Assembly (NCBI GenBank): GCA_903632075.3
Contig: CAHIKZ030004732.1
Location: 124,001-188,000 of the forward strand
Direction of reading: 5' to 3'
DNA from: Acanthosepion pharaonis
Taxonomy: Eukaryota > Mollusca > Cephalopoda > Sepiida > Sepiidae
Length of the DNA: 64,000 nucleotides
Both the position numbers and the translations under genes were made by a program. Below are positions 12,347-23,879 of this stretch, piece after piece; the first letter of the stretch is position 1, and the number at the start of each line of letters is the position of its first letter. Below the pieces are notes generated by a model. That model was not told the DNA's origin. It ran no database searches and was given only the letters and a program-made list of their open reading frames with translations.

Positions 12347-12352
<6 letters not shown>
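12065..12352 (+). mobile_element. tRNA-derived SINE family S, 5'-truncated copy
   Basis: This segment matches the body and tail of the SINE at 56003-56460. Shared blocks in order are AAGTCAT, ACTGAAGG/ACTGAGGC, TTTGAGCT/TTGAGCTGG, TTCAAA, CTCTC, AAACTGTAACTAA and a closing GAGTAGCCAG/GAGTGGCCAG directly before (TA)n. The tRNA-like head is missing, as expected for a truncated insertion. Confidence 0.6.
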
Positions 12353-12404
<52 letters not shown>

Positions 12405-12419
12405 ATATGTGTGTGTGTA
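12351..12419. repeat. (TA)n then (TG/TA) microsatellite
   Basis: TA tract to 12392, followed by GTATGTATGTATATATGTGTG. It forms the tail of the SINE copy on its left. Confidence 0.95.
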
Positions 12420-12544
12420 CTGAAAGATACATATATAGATTCATTTAATTATCATTTTTAAGGTCAAGCATTTAATCAAAATTAACCAAGAAATCAAGTG
12501 TCTGAATTAAAGCAAAAGAAAAAAAGAAATTGTTATGTTAGATT

Positions 12545-12765
12545 CATTTTTTTAATTAAATTTTCTTTCCCTCTATCTATTTACCTATATTGCATTTTTC
12601 TTTCTGACTTCTCCCCCTCCTTCTCCACTTCCCCTCCTTTCCATTTATATTCTTCCTTTCTTTTTTTCACTCCCTCTCTTTTTCCCTCCTTTTTGTCTTC
12701 CCTCCTCTGCTTTTCACTTAATATTTTTTCTTTTAACTTTCCTGAAATTCTCCTACTTTACAAAA
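12545..12765. repeat. Polypyrimidine tract
   Basis: The plus strand is almost only C and T (for example CTTCTCCCCCTCCTTCTCC). The 91-codon frame across it is a compositional by-product. Confidence 0.7.
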
Positions 12766-12839
12766 TGTGCTGAGAAAAAGAATTGAAGCTAATACATCAT
12801 CTTTTACACCATCTGTCTCCTCAGTTTTCCTACACACAG

Positions 12840-12862
12840 ATATATATATATATATATATAAT
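12840..12862. repeat. (TA)n microsatellite
   Basis: Short pure TA tract preceded by ACACACAGA. Confidence 0.9.
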
Positions 12863-14783
12863 ATTAAGGCTATTACATATTTAATGTCTCTTTATTGGTT
12901 TTTGTGTGTCTAATGAAAATGATGGTCAACACCCTTCTCCTCAGCTTCATCCTATAAAAACAATCATATTTAAACAATTATCTATTCAATATATATTTCT
13001 CCAAATCCACACAATTCCTTACAGGTTATGGACAGCAACCTTGACCTTAGATTCTCTCAGTAAAAATGAAAAAAATATATGCCATTATATTTTCAATTCA
13101 TATCTATTGATTCAGTATATAACAAGTTATAGGAATCTCTTTTCTTGCATTGTCACTGTAGACACAATCAACATATTAATTTAATTCCATACAAGCCATC
13201 AATTATTCCTCTATTCACTAGAATTATAACTGGTTATCAAATGTTCTCAGATTTTCTTATTAAAAAACACTAATTTATACCGAAAATTACACTTAGATTT
13301 ATCAAATCTTTCTGTATCTGGAACATTAGTTTTAATCCCTTCTCCACCAATTATTTTCAGATTAATTTTTTTTATTTCTTTTTAATATAGTAACTTAGAA
13401 ACTGAGACACCTTGAAGTACCTGAGCAGTGGCTAACATCCTTACCAGACGTATGAGTTGGCAATTGAACTTGTTTCAAGCTCAGAAGGGCATAAAAAGAA
13501 TGAAGATCGATGTATAAACATGTTTGTAGCTGATTTTTGAAGATTATGTTTTGGACGTGTTTATTCATACATGTCTGAAAAAGACAATTTTGATAAAAAT
13601 GTATATATGCTGGGGAAGGGGTTAAAGAAAATATTTCAGTGACAATTATCAATTACATTTGATTTGCTGATATTCATATTTAATTGTGAATAAAAAAACA
13701 ATTGTGTAATTGATGGTAGTTGTTAGAATTATCAGTATAAAGAATTAAGCTGGTTCCTTAGACAAATATTTTTACATCTCAATCCTAAAGAAACAAGTCT
13801 ACAGAATTCAGCTCTCATTCTTATGACAACATCTCATGAGAGCATCTTGTGAGAACAGCTAATGAAATCTCATGAGAACATCTTAGCACATAATTGTTCT
13901 TCCCAGCTGTCTCATATTTTTCATTTTTTTATTTTCTATTTTACACTTATTGTCTTCTACCAATATTTGAACTATGATGTTATTACTATTCTGTAATATT
14001 CTGGTGCCTGTTATTGGTGATAGTTATGGGTGAGTGGTTTGAATAAATGCTTACTTACCATTTTCTTCACTGTCAAGATATCTATTCTGCTAACTCTACA
14101 GGGCGATAGATTTCATGCTTTTTGCAAGGATGTGTTAAATGAATATAAGCATCCCAAACCGAAATTTAAACTCCATTTAATGAGTTCATTTATCATTCTA
14201 AAAACCTATTAGACAATCCTTCACATTACTATCATTACACACCTTACAGAAATTAGAAAAATATATTCTAGAAATGATTAAAATTCTCTCCACTTGAGAA
14301 GAGGTGATAACAAGTCATAAATTTGGACTTGTCCCACTATAATGAGATCAAAATGAATGTCTAAAATGAATAAGGCATTTTTGTCAAACTGCTTGAAAAG
14401 AAATTTAGAAAGATAGTTGAATAAAATTTAAGCTTATTTTTGTGAGAGTTTTATATTTATAAATGAAATTTTGGTTGTGTAAAATGTTCAAATGTTTTAA
14501 TTTAAAGATAAGATAGAAATTCACATTTTTGCTTAAATTTGTTGTGGGAGGGCAAATGATATAAGACCTGGTTTTTTGTTTTATTATTTTTATCTGGGAT
14601 TATATCATATGTCCACAACACATTATATTAATATTCGTATGCAATATTACATGAAAACATGAAATAAAATATGAACAGTTTTAGGTGTGCATGCAACAAG
14701 ATATATCATATTTATTTAAAAAATGTCTGATTTTTTGATAAAATATACAATTGCTTTCATAATTGAATCATATTATTCACAGA

Positions 14784-14784
<1 letters not shown>
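12863..14784. other. Unassigned AT-rich stretch
   Basis: No gene or recognisable transposon was seen. A small imperfect direct repeat, ATCTCATGAGAGCATCTTG and ATCTCATGAGAACATCTTAG, lies at about 13830-13890. Frames of 60 to 92 codons in this stretch have no motif and are AT-rich. Confidence 0.35.

Positions 14785-14842
<58 letters not shown>
14785..14842. repeat. (AC)n-(TA)n microsatellite
   Basis: Short AC run followed by a long TA tract. Confidence 0.95.
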
Positions 14843-14849
<7 letters not shown>

Positions 14850-14990
14850 AAGAAAACCTTAAAGATCCATTTTGGTTATAATTTATTTTGTGAATATTGT
14901 TATATTCATCTCTTCAGACTGAAAGTTCTTAATAAATGGAGACAATTCATCTTTGATTTATTATAATGCTCTGTTATTTACATTGAGCTC

Positions 14991-14995
<5 letters not shown>

Positions 14996-15054
<59 letters not shown>
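14996..15054. repeat. (TA)n microsatellite
   Basis: Pure TA tract lying directly against the 3' end of the Penelope-like element on its right. Confidence 0.95.
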
Positions 15055-15057
<3 letters not shown>

Positions 15058-15691
15058 TGAATAAAAGACAGACCACGTTAAGATTCCATGTAATGTTATT
15101 TCACCATAACCCTTTAACAGGGTTCTGGATCATCAGACTTTACTTCCAAAAGCTGAAATGAAAAAATGAAAAGAAATTCACACGTTTTTTACGGACCTCA
15201 TCAAGTATACGTAAAGTTAACGAAGTGAGGAAGTGAGGTGGGGAGAGAGGATATGAGTGTGTCATATGTATCATTTTAGTTTCCTATTTTAACCTTAGTG
15301 TGTCGGCTAGATGTTGCTCAAATTTAACGCGTCTCGTCTCTAGATATAAATGGCTAAGGGGTGAATGATAAGAACGACATTAAAGGAAGAAGTTACAACA
15401 ACCCCAATAAATTACACGACAGGTTTCATTCAAATTCTTAGACGCTGTCAGTTCGCGTTACTTTAACGTGCATATTTGGGAGGTTAAGGTTTGATAAATA
15501 TCTAAATGTTAAAACAATCTACGAAGAAATTAATTTGAAATTCGGTGGAGTTTTGGGTATTTTCTATGAAACAATCGATTGGAAAAATCCATAGACAGAA
15601 CATTGAAAGAGCAATCCATTTTATATTTAGTAATTTTTTTTTCCACTAAAACTTTTATCTTATAGCTTGTTAGGTTGACATCTATTCGTTT

Positions 15692-15799
15692 GATTTTTGT
15701 TCATTAAGTAAACTCGTGATTGTTTTTGATTTTTGTTCATTAAGTAAACTCGTGATTGTTTTTGATTTTTGTTCATTAAGTAAACTCGTGATTGTTTTT
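15692..15799. repeat. 36-bp tandem repeat, three copies
   Basis: Three near-identical units begin at 15692, 15728 and 15764, each starting GATTTTTGTTCATTAAGTAA and ending GTGATTGTTTTT. The lack of divergence suggests recent expansion. Confidence 0.9.
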
Positions 15800-15989
15800 A
15801 TGTACCCAATTATCAACGGTTATTCCCATTTAAATAATTTTATCCTCCACACTGGGGTAGTATCTTTCAATCTCAATTAAAATACCAATCTAAACTTTCC
15901 CTTCGTGCTATTTAAAATTCACTTCCAATTGGAGAATATTAGAGGAGATATTTGGAATGTCTTAAACCCCTATTTGTAACCACATACCT

Positions 15990-16440
15990 ATATCTTCTTA
16001 TATGCCTATGAGTTCCTATATACACCTACACACATATTCACACGAAACGACCATATGTATATTTCCATCTTTACACATATACACCTGCAGAGAAAACGCA
16101 CATCCACATGTCTCCATACCTATCTCCATACATACTTATACTTACATATATACATATACACACAAGGACATCTGCATATCCATATATATTCATACGCACA
16201 TATATATATTTACACACCTATATGTATACACATATACACATGCATACACACACACACATATATGCATACATACATACACACATACACACATACATATACA
16301 TACACACATACATGCATATGCATACGCAATATGCAGCATATCTACATACCCACGTATGCGTTAATTTACACTTACATATATCTACACACGTATTTGTCCC
16401 TATCCTCATGTCCACCCGTGCATCCACTTATGCCTGCGTT
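15990..16440. repeat. Cryptically simple CA/TA-rich sequence
   Basis: Interrupted CACA, CATA and TATA runs over about 450 bp. Overlapping frames of 69 to 139 codons rich in His, Thr, Tyr and Ile on plus (and Cys, Val, Met on minus) come from this composition and are not genes. Confidence 0.8.
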
Positions 16441-16839
16441 CGAAGACTATCTCAGTATTTAATTACATTATCTATATTTACACATATAATATTACCTGAT
16501 CTTTCATATTTATGGCAAAACATATAAGTACCTATCTAATTGTACATCTCCACACTCACAAAATGTTGGAAAAAAAAACAAAAAAAAAAACCTGGTATGC
16601 TTCTTTTTCCGTAGAAAAACATATACATGTACATATCAACAGGTGTCTCAGTGCACAAATACATTATCATAGTTGTATACATATAGTCATGTGTTAGCGT
16701 TCACGTGTGCATAGTAATATTTCTAAAAACAAAGGGAATATAAAACATTCAAAATTGCTGTTCCTATATGATTATTTTCAATGTACTTGCTTAGGTTTAG
16801 GTTGTTTTTGTGCCGGCAAAAAAAAACTAGTTCATTGTG

Positions 16840-17480
16840 TCAATTTAGTAGTATGTCTGGATCTTTATGTTTGATTATGAAGATTTTTCCTTCAAACATA
16901 AGTTGCATCTGTCTCTGAAGTTTTTGGGAGTTCTGGCTCTTGATATTATTCTCCACTTCATTTGTGGTGTTAGACCACTTCCAACAAAAACCAATAATGA
17001 TTTGATAGTGCTGTTTGGTTCTTTTTATATTTGTTTTTTGAAGGATTGGCGATGGTTGTATAGTCGGTGTTTCCAACTGAAGTCTGTCAAAATCTCCCGC
17101 TGATATTCCTATGTATATCTTTTCTCTTATTTATTTTCTTTGGGAAAAAATTGTTTTCATATATTGTGTTCTCTGCCATGCATATTCCTTCAACTGGGCA
17201 CTCTGATCCTGTCCTGCAGTTGCATGTTGATTTTTCCATTCGTGTTGTATCCTGATTTTGTCTTAGATTATCCTGAAGGTCTCTTTACTGTTGTGTGAGC
17301 TAATAATTCTTTCCATAGTGTTCATGCAAGAATAGCTAATCTTTAGATTCATCTTGTTGAATATTTTTTTCAGAGATGCATTTTTGCTAAAGTGTTTTTC
17401 TATCAGTTTTATGAAGTATTTACCTATATTAATATTGGAGAGTTTACAAAAAGGTGGGTTGAACCATATAATTTTCCTTT
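16840..17480 (-). pseudogene. GIY-YIG endonuclease part of Penelope-like element, broken
   Basis: On the minus strand, about 17440-17470 encodes IIWFNPPFCK, a motif I know from the linker after the Penelope reverse transcriptase. At about 17170-17228 a cysteine cluster CNCRTGSECPVEGICMAE follows, then an IYIGIS segment near 17103-17120 matching the second half of the GIY-YIG signature. Near 16880-16910 a CNLCLKEK motif matches the end of the domain. These pieces lie in different frames, so several indels have broken the gene. In intact elements this domain cuts the target site for insertion. The best single frame is 78 codons (16840-17076). Confidence 0.65.
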
Positions 17481-17519
17481 TCCTATTTTTGGGTTTAGTG
17501 GATTTTTTATTTACTGACT

Positions 17520-18455
17520 TATCTATGTAATTTTTAACAGGGCTTTATTGTATTCCCATTTATTCTGGTTAAAAATGGTTTTACTGGAGGAAAGTTTATT
17601 TATTCTAGCATTTACTGTATTTGGGATTTGTTTAATTATTGATTTCGGGTGATTGGAGTGGATATTTATATATATGGATGATTGGTTTTCCTTTTGGAAG
17701 GGTTTATAAGTATTATTGTTCAGATTAAATGTAACGTCTAGGAAGTTTACTATTTTTAAGTTGGAAGAAATCTCGATTCTAAATCTTAGAAATTTGAAGG
17801 CCCTAATTATTTTCTCTTGTAGTTGGGATGTTAACGGACCATTAGTATTAAGTACAGCAACTAAACCGTCATCTCTGTATAGTCCTATATTTTGAGGGTC
17901 AAGGAATCTAAGGATATCTAAAATGTATATACCTATTAGGTCTGCTATTTGAACTGAATCAAAAGATCCCATTGGGACATCAAAATTGTCTCTATCTTTT
18001 TTAATCCAAGTAGTGTTGTTCAGTTTTAGTATGGACTGTCTAGAGTCCATTATGATTTTTATTTCTTCGTCAGTAATGTCAGTGTGGATTCTGGCAAAAC
18101 TTAAGCTATTTTCTAATAATTCTTTAGAGATTGAGGGGTAGAAATCAATGATATCAAGTTGTATAAAAGTAGTATTATTTTTATTCTTTATTTTTGGAAC
18201 CAGTTAATGGTGTCTGATGAATCTTTCCAAAGGTTTAACGGGTATTTTTAATTATAGATGTGTTTATTCTTTTTTAGGATGTTTTTAGAAATTATTCCTA
18301 ACTCTGATTTGGAGGGATTTATTAGTCTGGACTGTAGATTATTCTGAAAGTTAGGTTTATGGTCCTTAAAAAGTAGGTAGGTGTCTTTTAGATGAGTTGT
18401 ACCCATTCTATCAGCAATATTATATTTAAATGCTAATTTCGCAGTTTCTTTCATT

Positions 18456-18460
<5 letters not shown>
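17520..18460 (-). pseudogene. Penelope-like reverse transcriptase, broken
   Basis: The longest frame (17523-18050, 175 residues from an internal ATG) holds DVPMGSF, the catalytic YRDDG near 17865-17880, and NFLDVTF. These match fingers/palm motifs of Penelope-type reverse transcriptase. The frame runs open upstream of that ATG and includes LDIIDFYPSIS near 18119-18151, which is motif A with its aspartate. Further upstream (18248-18440) the same domain continues with LLFKDHKPNFQNN and RLINPSKSELGIISK. Between the two parts there is an in-frame TAA at 18248-18250 and a frameshift near 18185-18200, so no full protein can be made. The 5' part runs into the (CA)n tract at 18457. The enzyme would copy element RNA at the insertion site. 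Confidence 0.8.
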
Positions 18461-18515
<55 letters not shown>

Positions 18516-18530
18516 GTGCAATGAAAGAAA
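18442..18530. repeat. Inverted repeat flanking a (CA)n tract
   Basis: TTTCTTTCATTGCACA at the left edge of the (CA)n tract (18457-18508) is mirrored by TGTGCAATGAAAGAAA just after it (about 18515-18530). The left arm is part of the Penelope coding remnant. The right arm starts the next, GC-richer module. Confidence 0.75.
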
Positions 18531-18598
18531 TGATTTTAGGCTTACCTGTATGAAGGGAGCTCATTTAAGAAAACACATCTTTCTAGTTCAACAGCTGG

Positions 18599-19700
18599 CT
18601 GTCAGAGAGAGAGAGAGAGAGAGAGAGAGACTCTTTGTATTTTCAGACCAAAATTGTCTTTCTAGTGCATTATGGGAATTCTACTTCCCTTCTTTAATTT
18701 TAACCTGTCGGAGTTACCTCCTCCTTCCATCCTTGAACTGGCAGAGGAACGGGTCATTTCGACCTTGACCTCTCATTCATGCTCCTTACACACTGTTAAC
18801 ACGTCAGAGGGACTAGCAAATCCCCTTTTTTAGTTAGGCTATATTACAAACCTAGTTGTAATATACATCTAGTCATTTTAGACCATAGTTATCTTTGGCT
18901 AACCTTGTAGTATTTTTTATAGAGACTTTTCGGTTAGCTTAGCCAATTTCTCTTGCTGGTCCCCTCGACAGTGATTTCTCCTAAAGCTTTGAGAGGCTGT
19001 CGGCGAATTTTGACAACGGTCGTTTCGCAGGCCTTTGGCCTTCATTGGCCAAGGGCGCCGATCTACGGGCTGTGTATTAAGTTACGCTCCCATTTTTTTT
19101 GTCTGCCAACTTGACGATAGTTGGGAACTTGGACATTCTCTCTCTCTCTCTCTCTTTGGCCCCAACACGTCAAGTTGGCATCCCGGCAATGACAAACAAC
19201 GTTGGCAACACGAACTGCTGCAACAAGTTGGCATCCCGGCAATGACAAACAACGAGTTGGCAACACGAACTACAGCAACAAGTTGGCACTCCGGCAACGA
19301 CTCAGCTTCAACCAACAAAGATCATCCTGGCATCACTCAAGCGATCATCCTGGCAACAACCCACATCAGCTTCAACCCCCAACAACGATGATCCTAGCAA
19401 CTGCCAACCTCGACCATCAATGCCTGCACTAAAACTTCTGCAGTATCCAGCACTCCTGCAGCATCCGGCTCACTCCTGCAGCATCCGGCTCACTCCTGCA
19501 GCATCCAGCACCTCCACCGTTTCCGACCATCTTCATTTCCTTTTCCTTTTAGAATAAACCTCTATATATCATATATATCCTCGTTCTGTCGTCCATATTG
19601 TTTCACGGTCAGATTTAACGTCTTCAAAAATGTTAGCGGGCCTCTTGTGACCTCGTTCACCCCTTTCCGTGATACGGGGCCACTGGACTGCCCGCTACAA
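18599..19700. mobile_element. GC-richer insert with internal repeats, probable LTR-type or other transposon fragment
   Basis: Base composition changes abruptly here: GC and CpG are clearly higher than on either side. Internal features include (AG)n at 18604-18630, (TC)n at 19137-19155, three imperfect units of 53 to 55 bp starting near 19171, 19224 and 19279 (AAGTTGGCATCCCGGCAATG), and three 20-bp units at 19451-19510 (CACTCCTGCAGCATCCGGCT). An AATAAA lies near 19551. The last 70 bp form an imperfect stem, TGTTAGCGGGC to GCCCGCTACA (about 19630-19698). No protein motif was found; the 118-codon plus frame crosses the repeats. I did not find a primer-binding site or a second LTR. Confidence 0.45.
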
Positions 19701-20679
19701 ACCTAAGCAGGCAGGGGTACAACTGCTACTTCTTGACTCACTAAAAATTCTTCTATTTTTATTGTACTGACTGAATTATATATAGTATATTTTTTACTTT
19801 TCAAATTTTCTTAGTAAAAAAAAAAGTTAAGTCACTTGCACAAAAGTGCAAGTCAGAAGTAATTCTGATGATGATTTAAATAAATATTGAAATATAAATG
19901 TAAACTTTCATACTTTTTTGCTTATTTATCAAATATTGACAAAGTTTTCCTTTTCTTTAATTTATTTCTTATTTAAAATCATTTTTGACATTTAAATTGA
20001 ATTAATCTGAATCCTTTTTGATATTGTTTGTCCTTGCCTTTAATTGCTTGCACTTCTGAACTAAAAATATATTAGAAATATATTTTCTATTTTGCTTTTT
20101 CTTATGGCTTCAATTTGTTTTCTATCACTTGAGGCAAATGTTGACCTTTTGGCTATTTTTTATTATGAGGTGATTTATTTATTCTCGCTACCAAAACAAT
20201 AAGATTTTTCCCCTAACATGGCCAAAAATAAAATAATTCAAAGAAGAAGAAAACAGTTCTTTTCATCCAAATAACATGAAAATGAGTAAAAGAAAAAATG
20301 CTTACCAGAGGGATTCCTACTTACATTTTTCAAAAGAAATTCTATCAGTGCTTTAATATTATTTATCTATTTCTGAAGTAGCTTCTAGAAAAGACCCAGT
20401 GATAATCTTGGCTCACACTTCCCAAGGGCAACCTAGTTTTAGGCACCCTTTCCTATCAACACTCATAAGCAAATTTATATATTTAGATGAGAGTACACTA
20501 ATAAACAAGGAATGCATGGTTTTAATGTTCAAATGCAACCATATTATGTAAAGGCTTTAAATGAATTTCATTATGAACTTATTGACTGAATTGTTTTTTG
20601 GTTTTTGTTAGTTAATAAAGTATTTTAACAAATATATTAAATATTAGGATAAAGCTTGATGAGAATTTATTTAGTATAA
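19700..20679. other. Unassigned AT-rich stretch
   Basis: No open frame, element or tandem structure was recognised. Confidence 0.35.
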
Positions 20680-21295
20680 AAAAAACATTGGAAATGATTT
20701 ACTCAACAAATAAAATGCAATGAATTTTCTATAAAAATATGTTGCTTTATTACAGAAACTGCAAATGATTCACTGTAAAAAAATATTACTGAAATGATTT
20801 AACTATAGAAATGTATTGCAAGTGATTTAACTGTTGAAATGAAATTAATCAGGAAATATTTTTTTGTTTATTCTTCAAAATATAGCATTTGATCTAAAAC
20901 AAAAATTAATTGCATTTAGTTTAATATTGGCTAAGATTAATGTTTTATATTATTATTTTTATATATTGCATTGCCCATGATAATATTATATTTTCATATA
21001 ATTCTTTACACATGAAAAAGTTTAATTTTTTTTATAATGCATTGGACATAATAATACAATAAAATCGCACTGTAAATGTTTAACTATGAACATTTTTGAA
21101 ATTATTAACCATAAAAATCATTACAAATTATCATAGAAATACATTATAAAATGTATCTATAAAAATGTGGTATAAATAATTTTGTGAGGAAATTGCATTA
21201 GAAAAGATTTATATTGTTGAAATGCATTGCAAATGATTTTTATCAATTCACATTAAAATTTATCATGAAAATATGCCATAAATTATTCATATCTT
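20680..21295. repeat. Decayed minisatellite of about 30 bp
   Basis: Motifs of the form GCAAATGATTTA, AACTGTTGAAATG and ATTGCAAATGATT recur with gaps of about 30 bp. They are clearest at 20750-20850 and again at 21040-21260. Units are strongly diverged, so copy number and exact period are uncertain. Confidence 0.45.
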
Positions 21296-22109
21296 ATATT
21301 AAGTATAGATTTATTCTAACAGTGTAGAAAATAGGCTGCACTAATCTTGATAAATGTAATAAAGAGAGAAGGTTATATGAAGAAATGTTCAAGTTTGAAC
21401 AGCATGTCAATCTGAGTCACAGAGTTTTGCTTTTTTTAGCTGCTTCTGACAATTTACAAAATAATTTTCTTCAGCTTTGACTTCTGACATGACAATTATG
21501 TGAAGGGCAAAAATGGAATTGGGACAATGATAAACCAAATTCATGTTTTCCTCTCAAAGACTAAGTCATATTATGTTTGGAGAAAGACACAACATTGATG
21601 AGGATATGAGATAAATCAAATAATTGGTCAGTTGACAGCTCTCTTGTTGGGGCCATGTTTCTTTTCAATTAGCCAAGTTCAACATCTCGTTAAGGTCTGC
21701 AATCACTCACTTTTAAGTACAAACTAATTTGCATATTTAGCCAAGTGTTGGTATTTGTTTGAGAAATGCTAATTAACAGATGATGTCATATTCTCTTTGT
21801 CAGCATTGAGTGATTGCATAATTTTTTCTTTATTTGATCTGAAAAAAGTCCTTAATTGAAGTAATTTAATCAATTTTGTTAGGGATATATGCCATGAAAC
21901 AAGAGTTGTTGTGTCAACTCAATGATTTGTTTATTTTCTGCTAAGAAACTGAGTGAGAATTTGCTAAGTAGTGATTTTTATCAGGAGTTGTACTAATAAA
22001 TAAAAATTACTGCAATCATCAAATGTCTTGAAGGGATAAAATATGAAAATGTGTCTATAACATAGAAAAGAATATCTTGCTTATAAGAATAATTTAAAAT
22101 AAAACATTG
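21296..22109. other. Unassigned AT-rich stretch
   Basis: Nothing recognisable was seen in this stretch. Confidence 0.3.
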
Positions 22110-22143
<34 letters not shown>

Positions 22144-22311
22144 TGTGCAGCTATTTTAAACAACAGTTGCTCTCTCTCTCCCAATGTGCTATCATCATCT
22201 GCTGATAAAGCAGAATCCTCTTCCAATTCTTTTTTGGGCTCATCAGTAGTCCCTTTGCTTGACTTTCTACTGCGAAATGAGACTCTACTATATATATATA
22301 TATATATATAT
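22110..22311. repeat. 150-bp module between two (TA)n tracts
   Basis: TA tracts at 22110-22139 and 22289-22311 enclose about 150 bp that is not AT-simple. Its minus strand gives an open frame of 83 codons including the acidic run EELEEDSALSADDDSTLG-like residues, but the frame borrows both TA tracts. It may be the end of a retroelement. Confidence 0.45.
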
Positions 22312-22314
22312 GCA

Positions 22315-23572
22315 TATAAATGTCCATGGTTTACACTATCATCTCTAAACTCAATCCCCATAAAACATGTGAACTTGATGATATTCCTTCCTTAGTCCTT
22401 AAGAAATGTGCTCCTGAATTGGCCCCTATTTTCTCCCTGAGTTCTACAATAAAAATGTTTGGTATGTTGATACTCTTTAAAGGTTGAAGGGTTATGGTCA
22501 TTTCTTTGATTTGATGCAATCTTTCTTATGAAACCACATAATTAAAGTTGTCTTGAACAACCACTCATCTAGATCATTTTGCATTAACATGGATATCCCC
22601 CAGGGCTCTATTCTTGACCCCACTCTGTTCCTTATTTCTATCAACAACCATCCTGATGTCATCAGTTTCCAACTTGTATCTATGTTAATGACACAACTAT
22701 TTACTCCTGTCATAATAACAAGACTGATAGGCTTGATAAAATCAAATTGGCAGCTGACCTCAAAAATGGCCTACAATTTGTTGTAAGCTATGGCAAGAAG
22801 TGGCTTGTTTAATTTTAGCACCTCTAATATGAAACTGCTATCTATTAATCGTCTTAAAAAAACCCTGTTTTGCCTTCCAACAACATGGCTGATGCTAATC
22901 TCAAGAAGAACAACACATTGTGCCTTCTTGCTCTCACATTTTTCATGAACATGAAATAGAAAGATTATATTGAATGAGTTGCTAGGTCTGCTGCTAGGAA
23001 AGCTGTGTTGTGCTAGACAATTTTTCTTGCCAAAATCTATCTTGGGCATTTATAAGTCTACCATTTTGTCCCTGCATTGAATATTGTTGCCACATTTGGT
23101 CTAGTTCTTCTTGACAAAATCCAAAGAAGAATCTGCAACATTATTGGTCCTGGCCTGGCATCTCAGCTTCAGTTCCTTTCCCACTGCTGTAATATAGCTC
23201 CCTTTTTCATTGTATAAATATTTTCATAGTAAGCATTCTCATGAGTCTCCCTCTTTGGTGCCTTGATTTTACAATTTTAAGTGCAGTACTAGATTGGCAG
23301 TTAAATCTCATAATTTCACTGTTGAAATTGTTAGATGTAACTAAGTTCTATGCTTATAGTTTCTTCTCGCTTTTGAAAATGTCTTCCGGCTTTGTGCTTC
23401 CCTGTCAACTACAATTTTCAGAAACTTACATACAATATCAGTCATCATCTTCTGTCTTCTTGAATCCTGTTCTGTTATTGTCCTCTCTGTTTTATTCATT
23501 CTCAGTAATCCCCTTGCATCCTAGTGGCTTTATTGCCTTGCTTGAGGGTGTGTGAAAGGATTATATATATAT
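22315..23572 (+). mobile_element. Jockey/CR1-like LINE (family J), decayed and internally deleted
   Basis: Plus-strand frames carry pieces of a LINE reverse transcriptase in order: KLNPHKTCELDDIPSL and KKCAPELAPI near 22340-22430, PQGSILDPTLFLISINN near 22595-22650 (motif B, usually PQGSILGP), then VNDTTIYS near 22688 where the catalytic YADD is changed to VND. Next come LAADLKN near 22750, IQRRICNIIGP near 23120-23150 and a tail SGFIALLEGV near 23525-23555. About 53 codons separate the first two motifs, fewer than is normal, so part of the domain is lost. Many frameshifts are present. The copy ends at a short TA run (23562-23573). Confidence 0.75.
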
Positions 23573-23879
23573 ATGGGTAATTGAATCACAAAATGGAAAA
23601 AAATCCAATATTATGTGTTTCATCCCTTGAAAGGACTTCTTCAGGCCAATAATGGATTTATTGGTGGAATCTTATCTACAGACAGTAAGGAAGAAATACT
23701 ACTACATTTGTTTACATTAGTCGGGTTACAATTTTACATTGAAATATGATGTAAATACAGTTACACTTCAATTAGCTTCTTTCTGACATTTTAGCTTGTT
23801 TATTTTTTAGAATTTCTATAAAATGGTTTTTTCCAAAGCATTTTAGCTAAACAATGAACATATTTCTTTATTGTTGCTT

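Larger units (their letters stand above)
15055..18460 (-). mobile_element. Penelope-like retroelement, decayed (RT plus GIY-YIG)
   Basis: Read on the minus strand, this stretch holds a reverse transcriptase, then a GIY-YIG endonuclease remnant, then a long low-complexity 3' region, and ends against a (TA)n tract. That order is the usual one for Penelope-like elements, which are retroelements of animals. The sequence at 15055-15300 recurs as a short copy at 11548-11765, also against (TA)n, so I take it as the true 3' end. The 5' end is unclear: the coding part stops at the (CA)n tract. The reverse transcriptase has an in-frame stop and at least one frameshift, and the endonuclease has several, so the element is dead. 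Whether 15300-16840 belongs to the same insertion is inferred from position only. Confidence 0.7.

Noticed and set aside
12498..12773. 91-codon frame with a hydrophobic look
   Set aside because: Lies on a polypyrimidine tract; the Phe/Ser/Leu/Pro content follows from base composition.
15990..16527. His/Tyr/Thr-rich frames of 120 to 139 codons
   Set aside because: They cover CA/TA cryptically simple DNA, are open in several frames on both strands, and have no domain.
19035..19432. Overlapping frames of 67 to 118 codons in the GC-rich insert
   Set aside because: Open in several frames on both strands, and they follow the 53-bp tandem units and the (TC)n run. No motif.
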